DNA of 64,000 nucleotides, taken from Pseudopithomyces maydicus (lineage: Eukaryota; Ascomycota; Dothideomycetes; Pleosporales; Didymosphaeriaceae). The DNA is taken from assembly GCA_026873275.1 (NCBI GenBank), contig JANTUC010000015.1, positions 310,001-374,000 on the forward strand, written 5' to 3'. Each line of letters begins with the position of its first letter. The stretch's first letter is position 1. The notes under the pieces are model-generated. The model made no database searches, was not told where the DNA came from, and saw only the letters and a list, made by a program, of their open reading frames with translations. This document shows, in pieces, positions 12,527 through 22,224 of this stretch. The position numbers were made by a program, and so were the translations under genes.

Positions 12527-14537
12527 ATGCTTTCGCTACTCGAATTTATCGTTGCCTTTTCAGCGGCACTCCCGTATGTTGTAGCTGAGCAATGTATCTG
12601 GCCACTTGGCATCCAAACTTGCGACCCAAACTGCGCGGATGGGGTATCGTACTGTGATCCAAGCAAAGAGACGTGCCTGAACAACTTCGTTGGTGGATGC
12701 GATACCAGTTTTCACACTGTGAGCATAATTGTGTACATCAATGTTGTCGTGTCGACGCAGTACACTGCGACAGAGCAGCAGTATAGCACCGAGACACAGT
12801 GGCAGTACGTTACGGTGGACGACGTTCAGAGTATGGATATCACAGCCACTGTGACGCAGGTACAAAGTTATTCCTAGGAACCGCCGTCGCGGGGTGATGA
12901 TTTCGGTGCTAACGTGTGGATTGCAGACAAGTGTTCAGACCGAGACCGCTCCTGGAGTTACGGTCACGGAGACAGTTCAAGCGCGGGCAAAGTTGCTGAT
13001 GCGGGACTTGACGGTCACGACTACCACTACGGTTGATTGTAACTTTGCTTCTGACCTTTCATGCATTTCGGTGGTGCCGGGTGTATCGACAGCCTATCTC
13101 ACGACGACGGATACGCCTACGAGTACGCTGATAAGTGGCGTTGTCAACCTTTACACTTCGTACTACACGACTTGGGCAGTTAGCACGTATACATACACAC
13201 CCGATACGGTGACTACCTTCATGACGGTCGCAGCGGAGCAGAGCGATTTGCCACAATCCGAGGAACCCGAATCTTCTAAGGGACCGTCTTTGGCAGCGCC
13301 AACCTCGCCGTTCATTTTCGAATCTTCCGCAGCAAACCCAACCCCTGCGAGTAGACCAACCGATTCTTTTTTACCGTCATTGTTCCTACGGCTAACATAG
13401 GTGACGCTCGCGGTTCCTCCGCTCTCCGTGTCCTCCAAACGGCAGTCCCGAAAACTGCACAAGACGACCCTGCCGGTGCATGCTTCCTCTTCACAAAATA
13501 CACAAGCGTCTACACTACGCCACCATGGTACACCGATCTCTCCACCGACGTGCAGAGTTACTTCCGCTCGCTAAATGCAGGTAATACGGCTTCGTGTGCA
13601 CCCTCACCAACATCCGCACCGGCCTCAAGCGTACGTCTTTCAGCGGAAACGAAAGGTGGCATCGCCGGCGGTACAATCGCTGGAGTGGCACTCCTGGCTG
13701 GCGTGGCGTACCTGGCATACTCTAAGTTGCTTGCTCCCCACAAGACCATGAGTGATCCCGTTCAAACGATGGCGAATGAACCGGGACCGCAGATGGGACA
13801 AACGATGCACAGCGCACCTCAAGCTGGCAACTATGGGCAGAACCTCGGTCCCACCGCGCAGCCAACAAGTCCAGGCTGGAACGGAGTTACGGGTGATCCA
13901 TCAACCAGTAGTCCCTGGAACGGCGTCACGGGGGATCCATCCACCAGCGGTCCCTGGAACGGCGTCACAGGAGACCCATCAACCGCGCATGGCCCCTGGA
14001 ATGGCGTCACAGGCGACCCAACCCCCAGCGGCTGGAATGGCATTTCCGGATCCGCCCCTCCCCCAAACATCCCACCTCCTCCCGCCAGTAACCCAGACCC
14101 CTTCTTCCTCATCGCCGGCGCCGCCCGCCGCAGATCCCAAGAAGACACCCGCATCACGCCCCCTCCCCAATCCTACGACAAACCCATTCTTCCATCCGCC
14201 TACTCTGCCGCTGCAGCGAGCCAGTCCTCGATCCCGAGACGAGGCGTACCGCCACGCAGCCCTTCGGATCTCTCGGGGGCGATCCGTTTGCGGACTCCGG
14301 TGGGAGCGTGGTAAGTGGGATGGGGGAGCTGTCGACTAGGGGGGCGGTGAGGGGGCAGGAGGCTGGTGGTAGTGAGGTTTTGAGGCGCCTTCGCCCGGGG
14401 GCGGGGGTGGTCTGCAGGGGTATGGAGCGGCTGTGGGGAGGGGAGGGTATTTTGTGGCTAATGAGACGGATGGGAGGGAGAGATATGAGACGGGTGGGAG
14501 AGAAAGGTATGAGGCGCCGGGATCGAGAAGTTATTGA
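12527..14537 (+). CDS. Single-pass cell-surface protein with Thr-rich ectodomain and WNGVTGDP repeats; 3' end frameshifted
   Basis: Exons 12527-12859, 12927-13350 and 13401 onward join in frame through introns of 67 and 50 nt. Residues 1-20 are a signal peptide. A short Cys-rich segment (EQCIWPLGIQTCDPNC) precedes a long Thr/Val-rich, probably O-glycosylated ectodomain. Next come one transmembrane helix (GGIAGGTIAGVALLAGVAYL) and a cytosolic tail with five WNG(V/I)(T/S)G repeats. The frame in use stops at 14312-14314, but coding-like sequence continues in the next frame (PFGSLGGDPFADSGG) and then a third (GGYFVANETDGRERYETGG), ending at TGA 14535-14537. Two single-base deletions, somewhere in about 14165-14312 and near 14375, would join these into about 631 aa. 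Function unknown; the layout suggests a wall-spanning sensor. Confidence 0.72.
13877..14050 (+). repeat. In-frame tandem repeat coding five WNGVTGDPST-like units
   Basis: About 42-nt units encode WNGVTGDP followed by STSS, STSG, STAHG and PTPSG spacers, ending in a diverged WNGISG copy. They lie in the cytosolic tail of the surface protein. The nucleotide copies are very similar, which suggests recent slippage or unequal exchange. Confidence 0.85.
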
Positions 14538-14967
14538 GGGCTGGAGGTTAGATATGCTTCGATGGTGTAAAGTTGATTTCAGGTCATGTGGTGCCTCGCG
14601 TGGATAGAATAGATGGTGTTAACAGAGGATGAGAGGGGAGTTTGTTGGATCCACCAATGTGGGATACCTGAGATCTAACCGTACGGAGAGGCTAGGAATT
14701 AGGTGTACGTTGCGAGACTAGGAGAGGGTCGACTGCTCAAATGCGTACGGCCGTAATGAGCATATTGACCTGCCTATGCCACATTTCATGACCACATTCT
14801 GCCAATAATCGTTCAAGTTACGAAGAATCAATGGATCAGTGGGATCGTTATGGGACGCGATTTCTAGGCAGAAGTATTTCTCTTGCGACCTCGTATACTC
14901 TACGGGAAGACAATTAAAGAAAAGCATATATGGACTAAATTCTCTTAATATTTAGGCCACGCAAAGG
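14538..14967. other. Short intergenic gap
   Basis: 3' flank of the surface-protein gene and promoter of the F-box gene. No feature recognised. Confidence 0.5.
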
Positions 14968-16305
14968 ATGTATGAATGGGAATTCGTGGTCAAAAAGCTT
15001 AGGATGCTTGGCAGGCAAGAACCACCGAGGCGCGCCTTGTATGCGCCTTCCTCGCACAACAACCTAGCCTCAACCGCACTTCCTGAACCTCATTTTCCTC
15101 CCCCATCTTCCAATGAGTTTCGCGGCGCTATGAATTCTGGGAGCATTCGACAGAAATTTCTTGACCGCCTGCCCCGATCTGCTAGTCGGAAGCAGAGGGT
15201 GCATTTAGATGAACTGCCCGATGATGTACTCATCGTGATAATGGCGCAGTGCCAAGTGGACGACATATTCGCCTTGTCGCTCACATGCTCCACCTTCCGC
15301 AACGTTCTTCACAACTACCCGACTCACATCGTTCCTTCAGTCGCCCAATGTTCATTCCCTCAGTGCGAGCTCCTACTACGCGACCCGGACTCCACTTTCA
15401 CGTGGCTTAAAGGCTTGATACCACAGCAGCTAGCAGCTATACTAGTCGACAGGCACGGGCATATCGATAGGTCTCTCCCCGGAATTCGAGCCAAAGATAC
15501 AGACGGCGATGCGCTGCGCGCCAGAATTTCCAATGGCTGGCGCGTCCTCGGTCGACTGTCCCAGATAGCAAAATACGTATACGCATCAGACGCAAAAGCC
15601 GTCTTGCCGCTTTCAGAGGCCGCGTTGAAAAAGCTGCATCCGTCAAACTACAAGGCAAAGCTAGCACAGCGGACGGAGAACGCCATCTTGGCAAAGCGAT
15701 TACGGTATATCTCCGAGATGGAGTCGCGCGATGCACAGGACTACATTATCATGTTCACGATGCTATCGAAAGTATTTTGCGTCAACACGCCGTGGTGTGA
15801 ACCTCTGGGCCCTTCATCGAGCCCACCTTGGATCTTTGACTTCGGTCAAGGAATCGATGCGCCGCGTCTTGTTCGGCTAGGGGAGTCTTGGATGACATGG
15901 TTTATCCTCCAGCAAGGACCGCAGTTGTTTTGGGAACAGTGGTGGCGTCGACGCATGTCGAAACCGAGTCGGGGAGCCAAGGGTGATTATGTGCGTAGGC
16001 GAGCCCTCGAAGCGTTCCTTGATAAGCCCAAAATCAATGAGCAAGATCTTGCGAGACCACCTGGGGAGGAATGGAAGGACGCGAATAAAGAGTGGCATGA
16101 CGAACAGCGACGGATGGCCGGTGCTGTCCAGGCAGCAATTAAGGAAAGGGGTGGAGGAGACATTCAGCGTACGCTGCGATACTTTCCGAGCTACCACAAC
16201 TACATCGTAGCGCGTGGTCGTGAGGAATATTCAATCATGGACTGCGTGCCGTTCACCATCAACTTTCGCACTTGGAGACACCCAGACCAGGAACGCGGTA
16301 AATGA
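14968..16305 (+). CDS. F-box protein
   Basis: A single-exon frame of 445 aa. An F-box lies at about residues 75-120 (LDELPDDVLIVIMAQCQVDD, then SLTCSTFRNVLHNY), with the usual LP..(I/V)L start and hydrophobic pattern. F-box proteins bind Skp1 and bring a substrate to an SCF ubiquitin ligase. The remaining 300 residues have no repeats (no LRR, WD40 or Kelch) and are probably a lineage-specific target-binding part, so the substrate cannot be inferred. The start could be the ATG at 14968 or the one at 15130 (residue 55), which would trim a Pro-rich leader and keep the F-box; I cannot decide between them. Confidence 0.8.
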   Translation: MYEWEFVVKKLRMLGRQEPPRRALYAPSSHNNLASTALPEPHFPPPSSNEFRGAMNSGSIRQKFLDRLPRSASRKQRVHLDELPDDVLIVIMAQCQVDDIFALSLTCSTFRNVLHNYPTHIVPSVAQCSFPQCELLLRDPDSTFTWLKGLIPQQLAAILVDRHGHIDRSLPGIRAKDTDGDALRARISNGWRVLGRLSQIAKYVYASDAKAVLPLSEAALKKLHPSNYKAKLAQRTENAILAKRLRYISEMESRDAQDYIIMFTMLSKVFCVNTPWCEPLGPSSSPPWIFDFGQGIDAPRLVRLGESWMTWFILQQGPQLFWEQWWRRRMSKPSRGAKGDYVRRRALEAFLDKPKINEQDLARPPGEEWKDANKEWHDEQRRMAGAVQAAIKERGGGDIQRTLRYFPSYHNYIVARGREEYSIMDCVPFTINFRTWRHPDQERGK

Positions 16306-17705
16306 TGGGATACATGCATATGTAGTAGTGGGGAGTGCCAAGGGAAGATTTTGGCAAGTGTGGTCAGTGATGCATAAATTATACAGCAGCGAAGCTTACG
16401 TGGGGGCCTCAACAAGAACAGAAGCTCACTATCGTTCGCCCACGTTTCGTTCGTTTATCCGCACGTAAGACAATTTACAGTGTGCTCGAAAAGTCTAGCC
16501 TGCGTGTGCGCTGACCAACCCCCGCACCCGCATACGAAGGCGCACCAGAAATAGGACATTTGAACGATTCGACGGCGGCGGACGCAGAATCCAAATGGAT
16601 ATAAGGGATCGACGATAGTTTACGGGTCTAGGAAAATTTGTACAGATTGCATCTGCAGCCTTGGCCGCGACCATTGTGTGGAAGTGGCAAAACCCGGCGC
16701 ACGCCGACGCAGTCAGTCAGGCAGGCTACACATTTCATTTCGTTTCATGCTGAGGCCTGCCCTGCAATCACAAAAGCAGACTTCCAAGCAGGACCGTGGC
16801 GCTCGTATTCAGCGTTACGGGTAATGGGCAGCTAAGCGGGACATTTGCCCCATTCGTGGTGGTGCTTTTTTTCGCTGATGGCCACGGCGGGCCGTCGACA
16901 CTGCAACGTGACGCGAGCACAGCAACGGAGAAGGGCAACGTCGAGCGCACATCGTCTGCAACTCGGCCATGCGAGGCAGCGATGGGCATCCCGGGGTCTC
17001 GCGGGGGGCCTATCATTGCGGTCGCGGGTGTTCGTCGCTTTGGGTGGTGGTGTGTGGCCCCTCACTGTCATTCAGCCCTGCCTCGCGTCGTATGTAGCGT
17101 TTGGGGCGTACAGGGATGGCAGTTCCAGGGGCGTTCTAGTGCAGATAGACCGGCGTCATTTGCTGGCGGTGGGCACAGGCATCGGGGGGCCTCTGTCTCG
17201 CGATGGCAGCCCTGATGAGGCTCAAGTGTGTCCACGGGCGCTGGAGCGAGCGTGTACTTATGAAACAACAGGAGGGCAGGGCCGCCCGAGGTTACATTGG
17301 GTGGGCAACGGGGCACTGGGGCAGCGCTGGAGTGGAGAGCACGTGACGGGGGTCTATAATTAGGCGTGTTAGCTGCTTGTTTGGGCGCCATGGATCAGCG
17401 CCCCGGTGGGTCTAGCGGACGGCAAAGACGGTGGATGCGATGCGTTTGGTTTGGACGGTGATGGATGTTGTGGCCAAGATCTGACGCTACCCTCGCCCTC
17501 GCAAGCGGCCTGCCTCGGACTGAACGCCATCGCCGTCTCGTGGAGATGTCTTCTGCTGCCTCCTCCCTCTGTATCTGTATCCCCTCGTGTGTGGCGTAGC
17601 TGAGATTGTACGCAAACGCATGCCAGAAATGCTCCACAGGCCCTCTCCGCCGCCGCCCTGAATCGCCCACGCGCCACCGTCGCCCCTCGCCCTCAACCCC
17701 AGAAG
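16306..17705. other. Intergenic region, likely long 5' leader/promoter of the WD40-like gene
   Basis: No supported gene. Several 100-170-codon frames on both strands (for example 16845-17363 plus) have Arg/Ser/Gly-rich random composition and no homology I recognise. Confidence 0.5.
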
Positions 17706-20543
17706 ATGGTGGGGAGAAGAGCTGCCCAGGACGAAGGACTTGCGCTCGCCATCCGCACCAACTGCAAGGGAAAAGCCCCTGCTGGCCATGACCGCAGCAG
17801 CGAAAAGGCGCGGGCGTTCTACGGACGCTCGCGCACCGGCTCGCTGAGTTCGGACGAGGACGAAGAGCAGATCCACACGCACCTGTCGGCCTCGTCTGCC
17901 GGCAACACGGACATCTCGTCGTCGAGCGCCATGTCGGCGAACTCGACCGCCTGCACGTCGACCATGACCGACGACGACCCAGCTGGCCTCGCCAGTCCCA
18001 CCTCGCCGTCGCCGCACGCCCACCCCGCACTCACCGTCCTCGAGCTCGTCTCCAACACGGCCTCGTCGTCGGCCCTGCCCGATGCCTTCGACTTTGACGT
18101 CTCGCGCAAGGGCAACTTCGTCGCCGTCTACTCGTCGTCCAATGTCTGGCTGATCAAGACCACCCAGCTGCCGCGCCTGTGGGCCCGCACCCTGCAGGTC
18201 AAGCGCAAGCCCGTGGCCATCGACATCACCGAGGACGGCTTCCTGCTGGCGGTGCTGTCGCGCCCCTCGCAGGTCGACCTGTACGAGATCCACGGCGAGC
18301 AGGACCGCCAGATCAAGAAGAGGCGGACCGTTTCGCTGGTGCACGAGGCCGAGACGGTCGCGATATCGCCCGACGGCCTCATCATGATCACCGGCAACAA
18401 GTTCGGCATCGAGGTGGTCGCCATCGGACCCAATGCCCCCGAGACGGCCCATCGCACGCTCACGGGGGCCGTGGGAGACACGCTGGAGTTCTCCGACGAC
18501 AGCCGCACGCTGCTCATCACGAGCTACGCACGCAAATCCGCGAGCTCGTTTCTCTACGTGCTGCCCGGCCTCTTCGACGGCCCGCTGAACGAAGAGGGGG
18601 TGCCCATCCCTGAGGCGCCCGACACGCTGTGGACGGGCTCCATGCTCTTTCCCGAAACTGCAAAGATAGCGCGGCAAGCCACACTCCTTCCAGATGCAGA
18701 TACGGGCCACGTCAACGAGCTCTTTGCATTCAACTCGCAGGAGGATACATGGGGCGTATACGACATCGCTACCCAGCGCTTCACCCAGCGGAAGATGTTC
18801 CTGCCCGACCAGCAGCGATGGACCCGCTCCGAATTCGTCGACGATGCGATGCCTGCTGTCTCCCCCAACGCCGACCTGGCTGCCGTCTCGCTCAGGATGC
18901 GCGGGACCACCAGCATCTGGATTTACCAGGCCCCCGAGTGGGATTTCCAGTCGACTTCGAAATCCGACCTTTCTCCCATCCAGCCGTGTTTTTGTATCCC
19001 CATCCTGAGCGATGGTCCGGATACGTATCAAGAAATATGCGCTCTACGATGGGTCACCATCAGCCCCAAAGTGCAGCGTCTGATAGCTGTTGGCAACTCG
19101 AGCACCGTGCCCGCCGACGAGGTCACAGGTGCGCCAGCCGGGTCAAAAGGCGTGGTTATTGTGTTGGATTTTGACAAGTCGAAACCTGCCGGTAGCCCCA
19201 CGCCACGGCCCACAAAAACGGAATACGATCTGGACCCATTATGTCCGGGAGAGATGCTACCGGAGGGCTCTATTGATTTTGAGCGCGAAGTCGAGCTGGT
19301 CAGAACACGAACGCTGGCCCAGCGAAGAGCACAGGATGGAAACACAACAAGTCGGCGGAACTCCAGGATCGGATCCACACCAGTTCGGTCTCGAACATCA
19401 GCCAACAGAGAACGCCCTGCATCCATTCGCAGGCCCACGGACGAGGACGAGCTGACAGCTGAGGAGGCTCAAGCTGCTTTCGAAATGCCCTACGATAACC
19501 AGCAGCCACGTTCCCAGGTATCATTAGCCCGAGCCGCCACGGTAGCAGCAGTATCGCCCGCCAACAGACGGCATCTACGAGCTCTGCCCTTCCGACCTCT
19601 GGAATACCGCCGAGCCGACGGCCAACGCGAAATGCCTCACGAAAGCGACGCTGACAACTGGGTCCCCCTCCCCCAGCCTACACCGCCACTGCAGAAGCCT
19701 CCCACAGCGTCAGCCTAAGCCATCCCAACGGGGCGCCCGTCGCCGCCGCCTCACCCCCCACCGACTCCGCAATCCCCCCGGTGCCCGCCCTACCCGCAAA
19801 CCTCGCGCAATTCATGCCCCCAATGGCCCCCCACCACCCCTACCAATCCCGCGCCGCAATGCACTCCCAATCCTCCACCGACCTCCCCTCCACCCGCAAC
19901 ATCTCGCCCACCTTCTCCACCCCGCCTCAACCCCGCCGCCCCTCCCTCATGCACCCCACCACCTTCCCCAGCCCAGAATCATCAACCTCAGGCCGCAGAC
20001 GCAGCTCCGCCGCCTCCCGCCAGTCCCCAGCCCACACCCCCATCCCCCGCGTCCCCTCCCACCACCAGTCCGCCTACCGCGCCACCGCCGCCCGCCACGA
20101 CGACGCAGCCCGCCCAACCCCGAATTCCCGCCCGCCCCTCGCAGCCCGCCGCAACATCGGCAGCACCGTCGAGCTAAGGCCCCCGCCCGTCATCGATCCG
20201 AGCACTGGGCGCCGCGGCTCTGCGCCCGACGTCGGGATCCCGAGGAGGCCTGCCGCGTCGCCGAATCGTGTGAGCATGCCGCCGCCGCAGACGTCGAGGT
20301 CGAATACAAGGCGGAATTTGCTGCCGAGGTTGGCGACGAGGGGGAGGCGGTGCAGAGGCCTGGGCCGGGGGGATGCCGCTTTCTGCGCCGCCCGGGGTGC
20401 ATCCTGGGGGTGGGAATGGGAATGGGAATGGGAACGGGAGTGCGAGGGCGGCGTCGAGAGCGGCGTCGCGGACGGGGCTGAGAGGGGGTGAGTATGGGGA
20501 GAAGGGGAGTCCGAGGAAGAAGATTAATTGTGTGGTTATGTAG
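17706..20543 (+). CDS. WD40/beta-propeller-like fungal protein with C-terminal CaaX box; three homopolymer frameshifts
   Basis: The frame from 17706 encodes a Ser-rich N-terminus and then a propeller-like domain (about residues 110-470: DFDVSRKGNFVAVYSSSNVW, AVSPNADLAAVSLRMRG and similar strand repeats), up to ESDADNWVP. There the frame breaks in the C-rich run at 19664-19674. Adding one C continues into PPPPAYTATAEASHSVSLSH and a long Ser/Pro/Arg-rich tail. Two more +1 G repairs, at 20340-20344 and 20367-20372, lead through GMPLSAPPGVHPGGG and a GN repeat to GSPRKKINCVVM and a stop at 20541-20543. The repaired protein is about 946 aa. The CVVM ending after basic residues fits a farnesylated, membrane-targeted protein. 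Such propeller proteins are uncharacterised in moulds; function unknown. As written, the frame ends at 19718. Confidence 0.75.
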
Positions 20544-22224
20544 GGGATGGTGCTTCGCTATTCGCCTTTTTTTTCTTTTCTCTTCTTTCACCTTTTTTTT
20601 TCGAGCTACACCTTTTTTTTCTTTCTCTGGATAATGTTGTTCGGTTGGCTTGGATATGATGATATACATCCACGTATATGTATTTTCTGGTAGGGGTGTA
20701 TCTTTTTCTATTTTTACTTCCCAGAAGGACTGGGGATATGGCGTCAGGAGTGTATTATATACCCATTGGTGTTGCGGCGCGAGTAAAGTACGTATTGTGG
20801 AAGCGTTCGTCTATGTCTGAGATGAGGGAGTGGAGTGGGAGGAAAGACCCGGCGTGGAGGTACGGAGTTGGCTTGAGAGTCGGAGTGTGGAGGACAGGTT
20901 GAGCCTGTCATGTTCGTACGCACTGGTACTTTACGGTTTGGGATCAAGGTGGTGGGTGGATCAGGCGCTGGGTAGATAGGCGCGTGAAAAATGAAATGAG
21001 ATTTCTTTTGTGGACGAGTATTCGTTATCCATTCATCACCGATATATTTGTTCCAGGGTTTCAGTAAAAAGCGGCACGACGATTGCGCAACCCAACCTCG
21101 TCTTCCCATATGGCGCCATATGCAGCGAAAAGACGCGACACCACAAAAAAAATGCAATCTCTATCTCCGCCTTCACCTCTCTTCTCCTTTCTCCCTATCT
21201 TTCTCTCTATGTGGTTACAAATAATAATAAGTCCCATCTATCCCAAAAGAAATCATCAAAACCAGAACAAACATCCATCCTCTTTGTCTCCTCCCTCCCT
21301 AACCAACTAACCACTTAATAAAATAGCCCGCGCAAGCCCATCTAATCTATCCATCACCCATCAACCACCCAGATAAAAAAAACACATACCCATCCCACGC
21401 CTCAAAGAAAGCCAAAAAGGAACAAAAAAGAGAAGCAAAAGAAATAATCTTAAAGCGGCGAACCAGAATTGAACTGGTGACCTTCAGGAACCACGAGTTT
21501 GGGTACTGCAGCCCGCTGCTCTACCACTGAGCTACCGCCGCTGATGATGTTGTTGATGTAAACACTGCCCTCTTATTGTTATATATACCTAAGCATATAT
21601 CGCCTTGCTGATGATGATGACGATGATAAACGTTAGTGCTGCAAAAGTGGAGGTGGCGAATAACGACTGACGTGGTGTGGGGCCGAAGCGAGGGCGCTAG
21701 CTAGTTGAGCGAGGGTCCTAGTAAGTATGTACATGGTGGGGCGGGTGGGAACGCAGGTACCTGGGTGTGTAAGGGGTGCCGAGGTATGTATGTATGTCCA
21801 TACGAAGGGGCGGTGGGGTTGGTTATTTTTAGGGTGAATTGTAGGTACGGGTGTGGGGTGGGAGATTGGTAGGGGGTGGAAGGTGTGCGCAAAGTTTAGG
21901 CGGTAGGTTAGTAGGGTGCTTGAGTCGTGGAGACGTAGGGGTGGGGGTTGGATTGGGCAAAGAGGCCGGGTTGGGTGTAAATTAGTAGCGGGTTTTGTTC
22001 GCGGAGGAGGGTGAAGGTGAAGGGAGGGTTGGGTATCTGGAGTTAACAACGGAGTCATGCGTGATCAGGGGAGATGCAAATTCGAAAGAGCGAAGGCACT
22101 TCGCGATGTCTATATCGTGAAAGGAAATAATTAATTCGTAGCGCGTAGCATCCGGTTCCCACCACCGACCAGACCCCCTCCCAGCCATTCGCATGACCGC
22201 CCCTTCCTCCCCTCCACTCATCCC
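20544..22224. other. Intergenic region containing a tRNA gene
   Basis: T-rich and GT-rich low-complexity sequence flanks the tRNA at 21454-21541. Repeated GATGATGA-type triplets occur at 21608-21630. No protein gene is supported. Confidence 0.5.
21454..21541 (-). tRNA. tRNA-Cys (anticodon GCA) with a short intron
   Basis: The minus strand folds as a cloverleaf: acceptor GCGGCGG pairs with TCGCCGC, D-arm GCTC/GAGC, and T-arm ACCAG-TTCAATT-CTGGT. The anticodon loop reads CTGCAG with GCA at positions 34-36, followed by about 16 extra bases (TACCCAAACTCGTGG region) before the 3' half of the anticodon stem. These extra bases sit just after position 37, the normal site of nuclear tRNA introns. The total of 88 nt leaves about 72 nt mature. 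The first anticodon-stem pair looks mismatched (G.A). A Leu reading (CAG) is unlikely because there is no long variable arm. Confidence 0.85.

Noticed and set aside
13877..14050. Possible CRISPR-like array
   Set aside because: Regular repeats are in frame and encode WNGVTGDP units inside a fungal gene; spacers are not unique sequences of even length.
17487..19031. 514-codon minus-strand frame
   Set aside because: It lies antisense to the WD40-like gene. Its long openness comes from GC-rich third positions of the real gene, and the translation is Arg/Gly/Val-rich without family features.
19640..20543. Programmed ribosomal frameshifting as the cause of the frame changes
   Set aside because: The changes occur in many unrelated genes, several per gene, at plain homopolymers without slippery heptamers or pseudoknots; assembly loss is simpler.
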